A DNA stretch of 64,000 bases from JAHEDH01 sp963753285 (GCA_963753285.1 CAVWBT010000001.1:186001-250000), one strand, 5' to 3'. Shown: positions 20,165 to 28,435, counted from the first letter of the stretch. Program-made: numbers and translations. Notes: a model not told the origin generated them from the sequence alone.

Positions 20165-21103
20165 ATGGACAGGCTCTCTGCGACCAGCCCCGCGTTCGAC
20201 ACGCCGCGTCTCGTCGCCAGCATCACGCTGGGACTCGGCGGGCTCCTGCTCGCTGCGATGTGGATGGTGCTGTCGATCGACCGAGGATTCCTCATCGGCC
20301 TCTCGCTCGGTCTCGCCTCAGCCCTGGCGATCCAATGGGCTCAGATCCTCTGGTTCACCGCGAACGTCAAGCGCACCGAGCATCTCGAGTGGATCAGGCG
20401 CCTGCCCCCGTCGCTGGCAGCCTTCAAACGGCCGTTGCGCGCCATGCTCCTCGAGATGGACGAACGTGAAGCGGCGATCGCCGAGGCGGTCTCGAGAGAG
20501 CAGATGCGCAGCGTCGAGGCGGAGACACTCCGCTCGAAGGTCCAGTCTCTCGAGACGGCGCTGTCGGAGACTCGCAGCGACATGATGGACGTGCTGGACG
20601 GGCTCAAGACCCTCGAGGGCTCCTACCAAGACGCCACCATCGGCCGCATCGCACGGCTGGCAAGCCTGCGCAGCAGCCTCCAAGGCCCTGTCGTGGTCAC
20701 ACAGCTCGCAGAGCTGGTGGCGGATGTCGCAGCAGCGCGCATCTCCCTCCGCAACCGGGTCGTCCTGTCCGGACCGCTCCCGGCCGTCACCTGCCCCACC
20801 CAGGTCATCGAGACACTGATCGATGAGCTGCTCGCAGAACTCGCTGAGCTGAGTGACGGGCCGATCGAAGTGTCCGGTCAGTCGGATGGCGGCATGGCCG
20901 TCATGACGTTCGGTTCGGGACAGATGTCGGCAGCGGTGTCTCCGGACGTGTCCGTGGCGCAGCGCGCCGCCAGACTCCTCGGCGGCGACGTCTGGATCTC
21001 GGCGGACCGCTCGGTCGTCGTGGCGGTGCCCCGCCGCTACGAGCCGGGGATGGAGGCGCTGCGCCCCGCTGCAGACGCCTGGGACATCTCGGAGCTGTTC
21101 TGA
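20165..21103 (+). CDS. Membrane-anchored protein with coiled coil and degenerate histidine-kinase ATPase-like domain
   Basis: 312 residues of unrecognised family. Two transmembrane helices (about 16-36 and 42-62) are followed by a charged coiled coil (about 90-145). A C-terminal domain (about 165-295) has the outline of a histidine-kinase ATPase domain: an N-box-like IDELLAELAELSD helix and a closing LLGGDVWISADRSVVVAVP strand. There is no phospho-acceptor His and no DxGxG ATP loop, so it is unlikely to be an active kinase. Its own FliA-type promoter and the overlapping HD-GYP gene downstream place it in the flagellar regulon. It may be a scaffold or sensor. Confidence 0.7.
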   Translation: MDRLSATSPAFDTPRLVASITLGLGGLLLAAMWMVLSIDRGFLIGLSLGLASALAIQWAQILWFTANVKRTEHLEWIRRLPPSLAAFKRPLRAMLLEMDEREAAIAEAVSREQMRSVEAETLRSKVQSLETALSETRSDMMDVLDGLKTLEGSYQDATIGRIARLASLRSSLQGPVVVTQLAELVADVAAARISLRNRVVLSGPLPAVTCPTQVIETLIDELLAELAELSDGPIEVSGQSDGGMAVMTFGSGQMSAAVSPDVSVAQRAARLLGGDVWISADRSVVVAVPRRYEPGMEALRPAADAWDISELF

Positions 21104-22515
21104 TGACGACGGCAATCACCAACGACACCACGGTCGAACCGGCCTCCATCGTCGGCGCCAAGATCGGCGTTCACTGGATCCCGACTCCCTCCCGGCGACG
21201 CCTGCTCGACCACGATGTCGATCTGACCGACGAAGTCGAGACCGACACGCAACTGGTTCTGGTCTCCACGCGAGGCGCCACCGCGCAACACCACATCCTC
21301 GAGCCGTACTTCGAGGCCGGAGTGCCGGTCATTGTGATCGTGCACCCCGGCGGCGAGGCCATCGCTGCGGCGCTCGTTGCGAAGGGCGCAACGACTGTGG
21401 TGGCGGAAGGTCGAGAAGCGACGGCACTGGATCTGTTGCGGAACGTGACTTCCGATCGTCTGGTGCGGAGCTTCCAGATGCACCTCGAAGGCGGGTCCGG
21501 CTTCGCCGCCACGCCACTGGAAGACCCCATCACCAAGCTCCCGAACAAGACCGTGTTCGACAAGCGACTCGCAGCGATGACCTCGGAGGGCTCCGTCCAC
21601 CGCCTCGGCTTCATCCAGCTCGGACCGGAGTCGTCTCTGGCGGTCCTGCCCCGAGCGACGGTTGCAGGCATCCGGCGGCGATTCGCGTCGACGGCCTCGG
21701 AGTTCGTCGCTCACCACCACGGCGAGCTGTTCGATGTCGGAGACTGCAGGCTGGCATTCCTCGCGCCGGACCTGAGCCTCGACGACACCGCACTGATGGC
21801 GCGACGCCTCGTGGACGTGTCGACCTCGTTTGCGTCCGACACCGTGCCGGTGACTGTGTGGGTCGGTACGGCCGGTCCCGAATCGGCGATCGATGGCGAC
21901 TCCCTCGTGTCCATGGCGAACAAGAGCTTGGACGCGGCGAGAAAGCGCGGCACACCACACCTCGATGGCGAGGAACTCGCACGGGACTCGTCTGCTTCGG
22001 TCGAGTTGGACACGGCGCTGGCGATCGCCGCGGCGGTCGACGAACTCGATCCCCGCGGAGCTCACTCGGAGCGTGTCGCCGATACCGCGGCAGGCCTGGC
22101 CGAGGCGATGGGTCTCGACGAGCTCGGCGTAGCTCGGATCCGTCTCGCGGCGACGCTCCACGACATCGGCAAGCTGCGGTTCGGAGCTGCGGCGTTCGAC
22201 CCCGTCGACGACCAGTTCGAAGCTGCCAAGATCGACCACCCGAATATCGGGGCGTCGTATGCGGCCCTGATCGCCGGGGACGAGGTGGCCGAGATGATCC
22301 GTGGCCATCACGAGCGCTGGGACGGGACGGGCTTCCCGAATCGTCTGGTCGAAGCCGACATTCCGGTCGGCGGTCGGATCGTCGCCATTGCCGACTTCCT
22401 CGACGGCCTGGTCTCCGACGGGATGGGCACCGACGAGATCCGGGAGGCCTTCGCCAAGGAGTCGGGCGCCATGTTCGACCCCAACCTCGTCGACCTCCTC
22501 CTCACCCAACTCTGA
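21103..22515 (+). CDS. HD-GYP domain protein with degenerate GGDEF region
   Basis: 470 residues. The N-terminal 120 residues have a receiver-like alternation but lack the phospho-Asp. Residues about 140-290 follow the GGDEF fold (opening DPITKLPNKTVF), but the active loop reads VGDCR (212-216), so it is a dead cyclase. The HD-GYP domain (about 305-468) keeps the metal/catalytic set: His321, HD 353-354 with GK, His379, HHE 402-404. The GYP triad reads GFP (410-412). It probably hydrolyses c-di-GMP, so it could favour motility. It starts on the last base of the preceding gene (ATGA-type coupling). Confidence 0.85.
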   Translation: MTTAITNDTTVEPASIVGAKIGVHWIPTPSRRRLLDHDVDLTDEVETDTQLVLVSTRGATAQHHILEPYFEAGVPVIVIVHPGGEAIAAALVAKGATTVVAEGREATALDLLRNVTSDRLVRSFQMHLEGGSGFAATPLEDPITKLPNKTVFDKRLAAMTSEGSVHRLGFIQLGPESSLAVLPRATVAGIRRRFASTASEFVAHHHGELFDVGDCRLAFLAPDLSLDDTALMARRLVDVSTSFASDTVPVTVWVGTAGPESAIDGDSLVSMANKSLDAARKRGTPHLDGEELARDSSASVELDTALAIAAAVDELDPRGAHSERVADTAAGLAEAMGLDELGVARIRLAATLHDIGKLRFGAAAFDPVDDQFEAAKIDHPNIGASYAALIAGDEVAEMIRGHHERWDGTGFPNRLVEADIPVGGRIVAIADFLDGLVSDGMGTDEIREAFAKESGAMFDPNLVDLLLTQL

Positions 22516-22758
22516 GCCGGCCCGAGCCTGGCTCGCTTCGGCCGGATTCACCGTCTCGTCTGGGTCACGCTCGTCCTCGTCCAGGGAGATGGACAGAGCA
22601 CAGAGTGAGGACGGACAGATCCACTGACGCGAAGTCGGCTGCCTGGGATCAGAGCGATCTCTCACCTGCCGGGTGGCACGTCATGCCCACCACCAGCCAA
22701 CCCGGACGGCTGATTGAGCCGTCAGCAGTAGCATCTCCAACCTTTCGACGATGAACAG
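22516..22758. other. Spacer upstream of the first flagellin
   Basis: No gene is supported. It holds GC-rich short repeats (a GTCCTCGTCC/GAGGACGGAC pair near 22570-22617 and CCAGCC/GGCTG words near 22690-22720) ahead of the FliA-type promoter. Confidence 0.4.
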
Positions 22759-22785
22759 TTAACCCGAGCGACAACGCGCCGACGA
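22759..22785 (+). promoter_or_regulatory. FliA-type promoter of flagellin 1
   Basis: TTAA, 15-base spacer, GCCGACGA. The start codon is 67 bases downstream, leaving room for a structured leader. Confidence 0.8.
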
Positions 22786-22794
22786 GACAAGGGG

Positions 22795-22843
22795 ACGCAA
22801 CACGGACGTTGCGTGAAGCAGATACGCAGAACCACAAGGAGGT
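22795..22843 (+). promoter_or_regulatory. Flagellin 1 leader with two candidate CsrA sites
   Basis: A hairpin with stem ACGCAAC/GTTGCGT and a six-base loop carries ACACGGACGT (22800-22809). ACAAGGAGGT (22834-22843) covers the ribosome-binding site. Both fit the CsrA consensus ACANGGANGT, and the two GGA cores are 34 bases apart. The same element precedes all four flagellins. Confidence 0.7.
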
Positions 22844-22852
22844 ATGACAGAC

Positions 22853-23671
22853 ATGTCACTGCGAATCAACAGCAACCCGGCTGCGGTCAACGCATACCGC
22901 AACCTCACATCCACCAACGTGGGCCTCGGCAAGAGCCTCGAAAAGCTCTCCTCGGGATTCCGCATCAACCGGGCAGCAGACGACGCCGCCGGACTCGTCA
23001 AGAGCGAATCGCTCCGCGCCGAGATCTCGGGCAACAAAGCCGCCGTCCGCAACGCCCAGGACGGCATCAGCTTCGTCCAGACCGCAGAAGGCGCCCTCAA
23101 CGAAGTCCACTCCATCCTCCAGCGGATGCGTGAACTCGCCGTCGACGCCGCCAACACCGCCACCACCGACGGTGTCGCCCAGCAGGCCGAAGTCACCGAA
23201 CTCCTCGCAGAGATCACTGCGATCGGCTCGCGGACCAAGTTCGCCGGCCAGAGCGTGTTCAGCGACTACAGCGGCACCGGGAATGCGCTGACGTTCCAGA
23301 TCGGCGCCAACTCCGGCGACACGCTCGCCGTCAGCAGCAATCTGACGATGACGGCGACTGCGCTCGGCGTGAACGGCGTGAACGTCGACTCGGCCGCGTC
23401 GACAGCGATCGGGACGATCGACACTGCGATCGGAACGGTGTCGACGTTGCGCTCGACGTTGGGTGCGACTCAGAACCGGCTCGAGCACGTGGTGAACAAC
23501 CTCAACGTCGCCGTCGAGAACCTCACCGCATCCGAATCCCGGATCCGTGACACCGACATGGCAATGGAGATGGCCAACTTCACCAAGCACCAGATCCTGT
23601 CCCAGGCAGGAACCGCCATGCTCGCACAAGCCAACGCCGTCCCCCAGAACGTCCTCTCCCTCCTCAGATAG
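22853..23671 (+). CDS. fliC: Flagellin, copy 1
   Basis: Filament subunit. Compact flagellin of 272 residues: the conserved N-terminal D0/D1 (about 1-110, with LSSGFRINRAADDAAG and LQRMRELAV), a variable middle (about 115-195), and the conserved C-terminal D1/D0 ending in VPQNVLSLLR. I start at the second ATG (22853) because the first (22844) abuts the AGGAGG ribosome-binding site. The first 100 and last 70 codons are virtually identical in DNA to the other three copies; only the middle differs. Exported by the flagellar secretion system, probably with FliS as chaperone. Confidence 0.95.
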   Translation: MSLRINSNPAAVNAYRNLTSTNVGLGKSLEKLSSGFRINRAADDAAGLVKSESLRAEISGNKAAVRNAQDGISFVQTAEGALNEVHSILQRMRELAVDAANTATTDGVAQQAEVTELLAEITAIGSRTKFAGQSVFSDYSGTGNALTFQIGANSGDTLAVSSNLTMTATALGVNGVNVDSAASTAIGTIDTAIGTVSTLRSTLGATQNRLEHVVNNLNVAVENLTASESRIRDTDMAMEMANFTKHQILSQAGTAMLAQANAVPQNVLSLLR

Positions 23672-23695
23672 AGCACGTACGAACCGAAGCGCGAC

Positions 23696-23719
23696 CGGGC
23701 CCCCACGGATGGGGGCCCG
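23696..23719 (+). terminator. Terminator of flagellin 1
   Basis: 9-bp stem CGGGCCCCC/GGGGGCCCG with a six-base loop, extended by outer GAAGCG/CGCTTC pairs, 24 bases after the stop. Confidence 0.75.
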
Positions 23720-23734
23720 CTTCGCGTAGTGAAA

Positions 23735-23882
23735 AGATGACAGAACACAGATGACAGATGACAGACAGCCGTTCAGGGGTCCCGGTGTGATCGCATGACA
23801 GTCACTCGGCACTCGACATCTGTGATACCGGTGCAACCCGACCCGCACCAGAACCGTCATCTGTCATCTGTCATCTGTCATC
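23735..23882. repeat. Word-repeat inverted repeat, copy 1 of 3
   Basis: The left arm iterates AGATGACAGA and the right arm iterates TCATCTG four times, so the arms pair. The same block recurs at 28183 and 29321 with almost no change. Confidence 0.8.
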
Positions 23883-23904
23883 TCAACCTTTCGGCGATGA
23901 ACCG

Positions 23905-23931
23905 TTAACCCGAGCGACAACGCGCCGACGA
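23905..23931 (+). promoter_or_regulatory. FliA-type promoter of flagellin 2
   Basis: TTAA, 15-base spacer, GCCGACGA; identical to the flagellin 4 promoter. Confidence 0.8.
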
Positions 23932-23939
23932 GCAAGGGG

Positions 23940-23988
23940 ACGCAACACGGACGTTGCGTGAAGCAGATACGCAGAACCACAAGGAGGT
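23940..23988 (+). promoter_or_regulatory. Flagellin 2 leader with two candidate CsrA sites
   Basis: Hairpin loop site ACACGGACGT at 23945-23954 and ribosome-binding-site overlap ACAAGGAGGT at 23979-23988, as in flagellin 1. Confidence 0.7.
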
Positions 23989-23997
23989 ATGACAGAC

Positions 23998-24828
23998 ATG
24001 TCACTGCGAATCAACAGCAACCCGGCTGCGGTCAACGCATACCGCAACCTCACATCCACCAACGTGGGCCTCGGCAAGAGCCTCGAAAAGCTCTCCTCGG
24101 GATTCCGCATCAACCGGGCAGCAGACGACGCCGCCGGACTCGTCAAGAGCGAATCGCTCCGCGCCGAGATCTCGGGCAACAAAGCCGCCGTCCGCAACGC
24201 CCAGGACGGCATCAGCTTCGTCCAGACCGCAGAAGGCGCCCTCAACGAAGTCCACTCCATCCTCCAGCGGATGCGTGAACTCGCCGTCGACGCCGCCAAC
24301 ACCGCCACCACCGACGGGGCAGCCCAGGACGCGGAATGGGACGAGTTGGTCACCGAGCTCGGTGCCATCGGAACCCGCACCAAGTTCGCCGGCAAGACCG
24401 TGTTCAGCGACTACGCCACCACGGCGCTGACCTTCCAGATCGGCGCCAACTCGGCCGACACGCTGAGCTTCGGAACCGATCTCCGGATCAACACCGCCGG
24501 TGCGAACGGCATCACCGACGCGAACCTGGCGGGCCAGAGCCTGACGTCGGGCGCTTCCGCAGCCATCGCCGTCGTCGACAACGCCATCGGCGATGTCTCG
24601 ACAGCACGATCGAAGCTGGGTGCGACCCAGAACCGGCTCGAGCACGTGGTGAACAACCTCAACGTCGCCGTCGAGAACCTCACCGCATCCGAATCCCGGA
24701 TCCGTGACACCGACATGGCAATGGAGATGGCCAACTTCACCAAGCACCAGATCCTGTCCCAGGCAGGAACCGCCATGCTCGCACAAGCCAACGCCGTCCC
24801 CCAGAACGTCCTCGCCCTCCTCAGATAA
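23998..24828 (+). CDS. fliC: Flagellin, copy 2
   Basis: 276-residue flagellin with the same conserved ends as copy 1 and the most divergent middle of the four, including AQDAEWDELVTELGAIG where the others have AQQAEVTELL. It ends in NVLALLR rather than NVLSLLR and has a different terminator, so its 3' flank has not been homogenised with the other three. Start chosen at 23998, ten bases after AGGAGG. It is followed by the glycosyltransferase gene. Confidence 0.95.
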   Translation: MSLRINSNPAAVNAYRNLTSTNVGLGKSLEKLSSGFRINRAADDAAGLVKSESLRAEISGNKAAVRNAQDGISFVQTAEGALNEVHSILQRMRELAVDAANTATTDGAAQDAEWDELVTELGAIGTRTKFAGKTVFSDYATTALTFQIGANSADTLSFGTDLRINTAGANGITDANLAGQSLTSGASAAIAVVDNAIGDVSTARSKLGATQNRLEHVVNNLNVAVENLTASESRIRDTDMAMEMANFTKHQILSQAGTAMLAQANAVPQNVLALLR

Positions 24829-24845
24829 GGGACCAGCAGCCACAC

Positions 24846-24880
24846 CGAAGCGGGGCCGCCCACACGGCGGCCCCGCTTCG
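24846..24880 (+). terminator. Terminator of flagellin 2
   Basis: Perfect 15-bp stem (CGAAGCGGGGCCGCC and complement) with a CACAC loop, 17 bases after the stop. Confidence 0.85.
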
Positions 24881-24897
24881 CGCGTGCAACATCTCAC

Positions 24898-25030
24898 CTG
24901 TCGGGTTCGTCCGGCTCGCAACCACGGTGCTGTCGGCCATCGGCGATCCGCCATCGACGCGAACACTGCGGGTTTGACAGCCGACGGCCGAACGCCGACA
25001 GCACACCAACCCCGATCCGACCGCAACCAC
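24898..25030. repeat. Intergenic imperfect inverted repeat
   Basis: Left arm around 24931-24960 (GTGCTGTCGGCCATCGGCG) and right arm around 24975-25003 (CAGCCGACGGCCGAACGCCG then ACAGCAC) are complementary. Same word family as at 16258 and 42630. Confidence 0.6.
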
Positions 25031-25070
25031 CATCGGGCAGCAACCACCCATACGTTTCCACCGCGAACGG

Positions 25071-25097
25071 TTAATCCACCGGTCCACCTGTCGACGC
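25071..25097 (+). promoter_or_regulatory. FliA-type promoter of the glycosyltransferase gene
   Basis: TTAA, 15-base spacer, GTCGACGC, ending 7 bases before the ATG. Confidence 0.75.
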
Positions 25098-25104
25098 GTG
25101 GGGC

Positions 25105-26928
25105 ATGCATGTTCTGATGAAGGGGTCCGGCGAGCTGAGCGCGGGTCGAGCAGTCAAGCAACTCCGGAAGCTCAGCGACGGAGGGGAGATCGCCCTCACA
25201 GGCTCGGTTCGGGGAAGCTCTCCGACTGCTCCGCTGCTCAACCTCTCCGAAGCGCAGGAATGGCTGAGCCACCTGGACGGGGTGGCGCTGTACGTGCACG
25301 ACGACGTCTCCTTCGATCGGACCGACCTCGAGTTGCTTCGAGAGGTGCACCTGTCCTCGCACAGCCTGACCAGTGGGAGACTCGTACCAGGTGATCTCGA
25401 TGTGCCGGCTGACATCCCGTTGATCATCGGGACGCCGGCGATGATCGCAGACCTGCTCGGCGGCATCGTCGGGAAGATCGAACAGGTGGATGACGTGCGA
25501 CCCGAACACGATCGGAAATGCGCCCGCGTGATCGCACGACCGCTTCTGGTTGCGTCGATGATCGTCAAGGACGAAGCGGATCAGATCGGTGAGTGTCTCG
25601 ACTCTCTCGCCGGGCTCGTGGACCGGGTGGAGATCGTGGACACAGGTTCGAGCGACGACACGATCGCGATCGCTCGTGGACGCGGCGCCTCGGTGACCAC
25701 CACCGAATGGACCGATGACTTCGCCGCGGCCCGGAACCTCGCCCTCGATCAGTGTCGGGATGCCCAGTTCGTCCTCCACGTCGACGCCGACGAGCGGGTC
25801 GACGTCGAAGATCCGGTCGCGACGCGAACCATGCTGGAATCCAGCGGAATCCGAGCCGCCCGTATCCAAATGCGCAACCTCGTGGGCGATCGGGTGACAT
25901 CCGAGTTCGAGGCAGTCCGAGTCTTCTCGACCGACGAAACGAAATGGATGGGTCGCGTCCACGAGTACCCGGCCGATCTGGACGGAACGCCTCTCTCGGC
26001 CGTCCGGATGGGCGGGCTGCGCATCGACCACTCCGGGTACCACCCCGATGTCGTCGCCCAGAAGGACAAGTGGAATCGCAATGTCGCCCTGGCCGAAGCG
26101 GCATATGAGGCTGAGCCCTCGTTCAAGACTCGCCTCGACCTGGCACGCAGCCTGGCGTGGCGGTCCGACAACGACCGAGCCTTTGCCATGTTCGCCGAAG
26201 CCGCCGCAGACCTCACGGGCGCCAACGCCGAGGCAGCCGCCTACGTCATCGCACACGTCGCGCTGGCACATCAACTCGATGGCGACTTCGACAGTGCCCA
26301 CCGACTTGCTGGGGACGCACTCGGACGCTGTTCGGGTGAGTTCATCGCCCATCTCGCCAGGGCCCGGGCGTGGCGCGCGACGGGCGACGACCGAGCGATT
26401 GTGGATGCCCACGCGCACCGATGCTCCAGCAACCTCGAACCGCCGATGTTCGACACGGCTGCAACGCGGATCATGACCGACACCCTGACGGTCGGCGCCC
26501 TGGCGCGACTCGGGAGACATGTCGACGCGCTCGAGCTCGCCGTTTCGGTGCTGGAGTCCGATCCCGCCCGGTTCGACGAGTGGAAGAGCCTGGCGTCGAT
26601 GCCGGCCGACATGCGTCGAGTCGGGCTCGGCCTGTTGGCGTCCATGGACCTCTCGGGTGGATTCGTCGATGCTCTCCTGGGTGAGATCCCAATGTCTGAG
26701 CTCGCCGCGTTGGTGTTGGCTCACGCAGCGGCACCGGAGCCTGCGCCTCACGCGATCGTCACCGGGATCATGGCGGCGGTGCTTGCCGAGGATGAGACCA
26801 CTGCGACGAGGATCGCCGAGCTGGGTGCACACGCGCTCGACGGCGAACAGCGGAGCGCCGCCGCAGAGCGATGCCGCTTGAGAGACGCCACGACCGTGGC
26901 GGATCTCCTGGACCCCGTCCGCGTCTGA
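25105..26928 (+). CDS. Family 2 glycosyltransferase with helical repeat C-terminus, probable flagellin modification
   Basis: 607 residues. Residues about 147-370 are a GT2 glycosyltransferase of the SunS/TPR-linked type: MIVKDEAD at the start, DTGSSDDT, and the metal-binding DADE at 227-230. The N-terminal 140 residues are an unrecognised domain. The C-terminal 240 residues are alanine-rich helices resembling TPR repeats. The gene sits between flagellins 2 and 3 and has its own leaderless FliA-type promoter, so flagellin is the likely acceptor. The sugar donor is unknown and no nucleotide-sugar synthesis genes lie nearby. Confidence 0.85.
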   Translation: MHVLMKGSGELSAGRAVKQLRKLSDGGEIALTGSVRGSSPTAPLLNLSEAQEWLSHLDGVALYVHDDVSFDRTDLELLREVHLSSHSLTSGRLVPGDLDVPADIPLIIGTPAMIADLLGGIVGKIEQVDDVRPEHDRKCARVIARPLLVASMIVKDEADQIGECLDSLAGLVDRVEIVDTGSSDDTIAIARGRGASVTTTEWTDDFAAARNLALDQCRDAQFVLHVDADERVDVEDPVATRTMLESSGIRAARIQMRNLVGDRVTSEFEAVRVFSTDETKWMGRVHEYPADLDGTPLSAVRMGGLRIDHSGYHPDVVAQKDKWNRNVALAEAAYEAEPSFKTRLDLARSLAWRSDNDRAFAMFAEAAADLTGANAEAAAYVIAHVALAHQLDGDFDSAHRLAGDALGRCSGEFIAHLARARAWRATGDDRAIVDAHAHRCSSNLEPPMFDTAATRIMTDTLTVGALARLGRHVDALELAVSVLESDPARFDEWKSLASMPADMRRVGLGLLASMDLSGGFVDALLGEIPMSELAALVLAHAAAPEPAPHAIVTGIMAAVLAEDETTATRIAELGAHALDGEQRSAAAERCRLRDATTVADLLDPVRV

Positions 26929-27125
26929 CATCGGCCAGATCCGACGGCCTGGCTCGCTGGCGCTCGCCTCGGCCGTCATCAGTGATCAGACATCAGTTGT
27001 CGCCTCTGGCCTTGGTCGGATCGAGCTGACCGTGCGGGTTCACCGATGACCGAACACCGACAACCGACAACAGGCTGATGCCAGCCGCCAGGCGAGCAGC
27101 GCCCCAACCCTTCCACGCGAAACCA
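26929..27125. repeat. Intergenic imperfect inverted repeat
   Basis: Left part (26945-27000) has CTCGCTGGCGCTCGCCTCGG and CATCAGTGATCAGACATCAG. The right part (27040-27080) has CCGATGACCGAACACCGACAACCGACA. The arms are only partly complementary. No gene is supported. Confidence 0.45.
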
Positions 27126-27152
27126 TTAACCCGTGAGAGGACCGGTCGACGA
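27126..27152 (+). promoter_or_regulatory. FliA-type promoter of flagellin 3
   Basis: TTAA, 15-base spacer, GTCGACGA. The spacer differs from the other three flagellin promoters, so this upstream region was not homogenised. Confidence 0.8.
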
Positions 27153-27160
27153 GGCGTGGG

Positions 27161-27209
27161 ACGCAACACGGACGTTGCGTGAAGCAGATACGCAGAACCA
27201 CAAGGAGGT
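27161..27209 (+). promoter_or_regulatory. Flagellin 3 leader with two candidate CsrA sites
   Basis: ACACGGACGT in the hairpin loop (27166-27175) and ACAAGGAGGT on the ribosome-binding site (27200-27209). Conserved although the flanking upstream DNA differs, which argues for function. Confidence 0.72.
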
Positions 27210-27218
27210 ATGACAGAC

Positions 27219-28076
27219 ATGTCACTGCGAATCAACAGCAACCCGGCTGCGGTCAACGCATACCGCAACCTCACATCCACCAACGTGGGCCTCGGCAAGA
27301 GCCTCGAAAAGCTCTCCTCGGGATTCCGCATCAACCGGGCAGCAGACGACGCCGCCGGACTCGTCAAGAGCGAATCGCTCCGCGCCGAGATCTCGGGCAA
27401 CAAAGCCGCCGTCCGCAACGCCCAGGACGGCATCAGCTTCGTCCAGACCGCAGAAGGCGCCCTCAACGAAGTCCACTCCATCCTCCAGCGGATCCGTGAA
27501 CTCGCCGTCGACGCCGCCAACACCGCCACCACCGACGGTGCCGCCCAGCAGGCCGAAGTCACCGAACTCCTCTCGGAGATCAGTGCCATCGGAACCCGCA
27601 CCAAGTTCGCCGGCCAGACGGTGTTCTCGAACACCGACCTGACGTTCCAGATCGGCGCCAACTCGGGCGACACGCTGACGGTCAGTGAGGATCTGGCGGT
27701 CGTGATGTCCGGGGCCAACGGCCTGTTCTACGACGGTACGACAGCCATCGACCTGAGCGACCTGCAGACCGCGGGCACGAACCAGGCTCTCGACACGGAC
27801 GCCTCCGGTGCCATCGACGTCATCGACCAGGCGATCGCCAACGTTTCGGCGAAGCGTTCGAAGCTGGGTGCGACTCAGAACCGGCTCGAGCACGTGGTGA
27901 ACAACCTCAACGTCGCCGTCGAGAACCTCACCGCATCCGAATCCCGGATCCGTGACACCGACATGGCAATGGAGATGGCCAACTTCACCAAGCACCAGAT
28001 CCTGTCCCAGGCAGGAACCGCCATGCTCGCACAAGCCAACGCCGTCCCCCAGAACGTCCTCTCCCTCCTCAGATAG
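27219..28076 (+). CDS. fliC: Flagellin, copy 3
   Basis: 285 residues, the longest of the four because of a longer variable middle (about 115-210, including GLFYDGTTAIDLSDL). One conserved-end substitution: LQRIREL instead of LQRMREL, inside the region that in other flagellins is bound by TLR5. The C-terminal block and 3' flank match copies 1 and 4. A 42-base tandem duplication spans its stop codon. Confidence 0.95.
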   Translation: MSLRINSNPAAVNAYRNLTSTNVGLGKSLEKLSSGFRINRAADDAAGLVKSESLRAEISGNKAAVRNAQDGISFVQTAEGALNEVHSILQRIRELAVDAANTATTDGAAQQAEVTELLSEISAIGTRTKFAGQTVFSNTDLTFQIGANSGDTLTVSEDLAVVMSGANGLFYDGTTAIDLSDLQTAGTNQALDTDASGAIDVIDQAIANVSAKRSKLGATQNRLEHVVNNLNVAVENLTASESRIRDTDMAMEMANFTKHQILSQAGTAMLAQANAVPQNVLSLLR

Positions 28077-28138
28077 AGCACGTACGAACCGAAGCGAGTC
28101 CTCTCCCTCCTCAGATAGAGCACGTACGAACCGAAGCG
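28056..28138 (+). repeat. 42-base tandem duplication across the flagellin 3 stop codon
   Basis: The segment from the last seven codons through GAACCGAAGCG occurs twice (from 28056 and from 28098). The first copy supplies the stop; the second is untranslated. Absent from copies 1 and 4, which are otherwise identical here. Confidence 0.9.
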
Positions 28139-28142
28139 CGAC

Positions 28143-28166
28143 CGGGCCCCCACGGATGGGGGCCCG
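28143..28166 (+). terminator. Terminator of flagellin 3
   Basis: Same CGGGCCCCC/GGGGGCCCG stem and loop as after flagellin 1. Confidence 0.75.
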
Positions 28167-28182
28167 CTTCGCGTAGTGAAAA

Positions 28183-28330
28183 GATGACAGAACACAGATG
28201 ACAGATGACAGACAGCCGTTCAGGGGTCCCGGTGTGATCGCATGACAGTCACTCGGCACTCGACATCTGTGATACCGGTGCAACCCGACCCGCACCAGAA
28301 CCGTCATCTGTCATCTGTCATCTGTCATCT
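28183..28330. repeat. Word-repeat inverted repeat, copy 2 of 3
   Basis: Near-identical to the block at 23735: iterated AGATGACAGA arm and iterated TCATCTG arm. Confidence 0.8.
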
Positions 28331-28351
28331 CAACCTTTCGGCGATGAACCG

Positions 28352-28378
28352 TTAACCCGAGCGACAACGCGCCGACGA
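28352..28378 (+). promoter_or_regulatory. FliA-type promoter of flagellin 4
   Basis: TTAA, 15-base spacer, GCCGACGA; same as flagellin 2. Confidence 0.8.
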
Positions 28379-28386
28379 GCAAGGGG

Positions 28387-28435
28387 ACGCAACACGGACG
28401 TTGCGTGAAGCAGATACGCAGAACCACAAGGAGGT
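28387..28435 (+). promoter_or_regulatory. Flagellin 4 leader with two candidate CsrA sites
   Basis: ACACGGACGT at 28392-28401 in the hairpin loop and ACAAGGAGGT at 28426-28435 over the ribosome-binding site. Confidence 0.7.

Noticed and set aside
22800..23140. A 106-residue Arg/Gln-rich frame starting in each flagellin leader and running in another frame (also at 23958, 27179, 28405)
   Set aside because: Recurs only because the flagellin 5' regions are identical; composition is that of an out-of-frame translation.
23735..23882. TGACAGA/TCTGTCA iterations as a CRISPR array
   Set aside because: The repeats are 7-10 bases, have no spacers of constant length, and form an inverted repeat rather than a direct array; no cas genes nearby.
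24001..26979. A 992-codon open frame on the minus strand across flagellin 2 and the glycosyltransferase
   Set aside because: It is antisense to two clear genes with strong family matches; long antisense frames are common in high-GC coding DNA.
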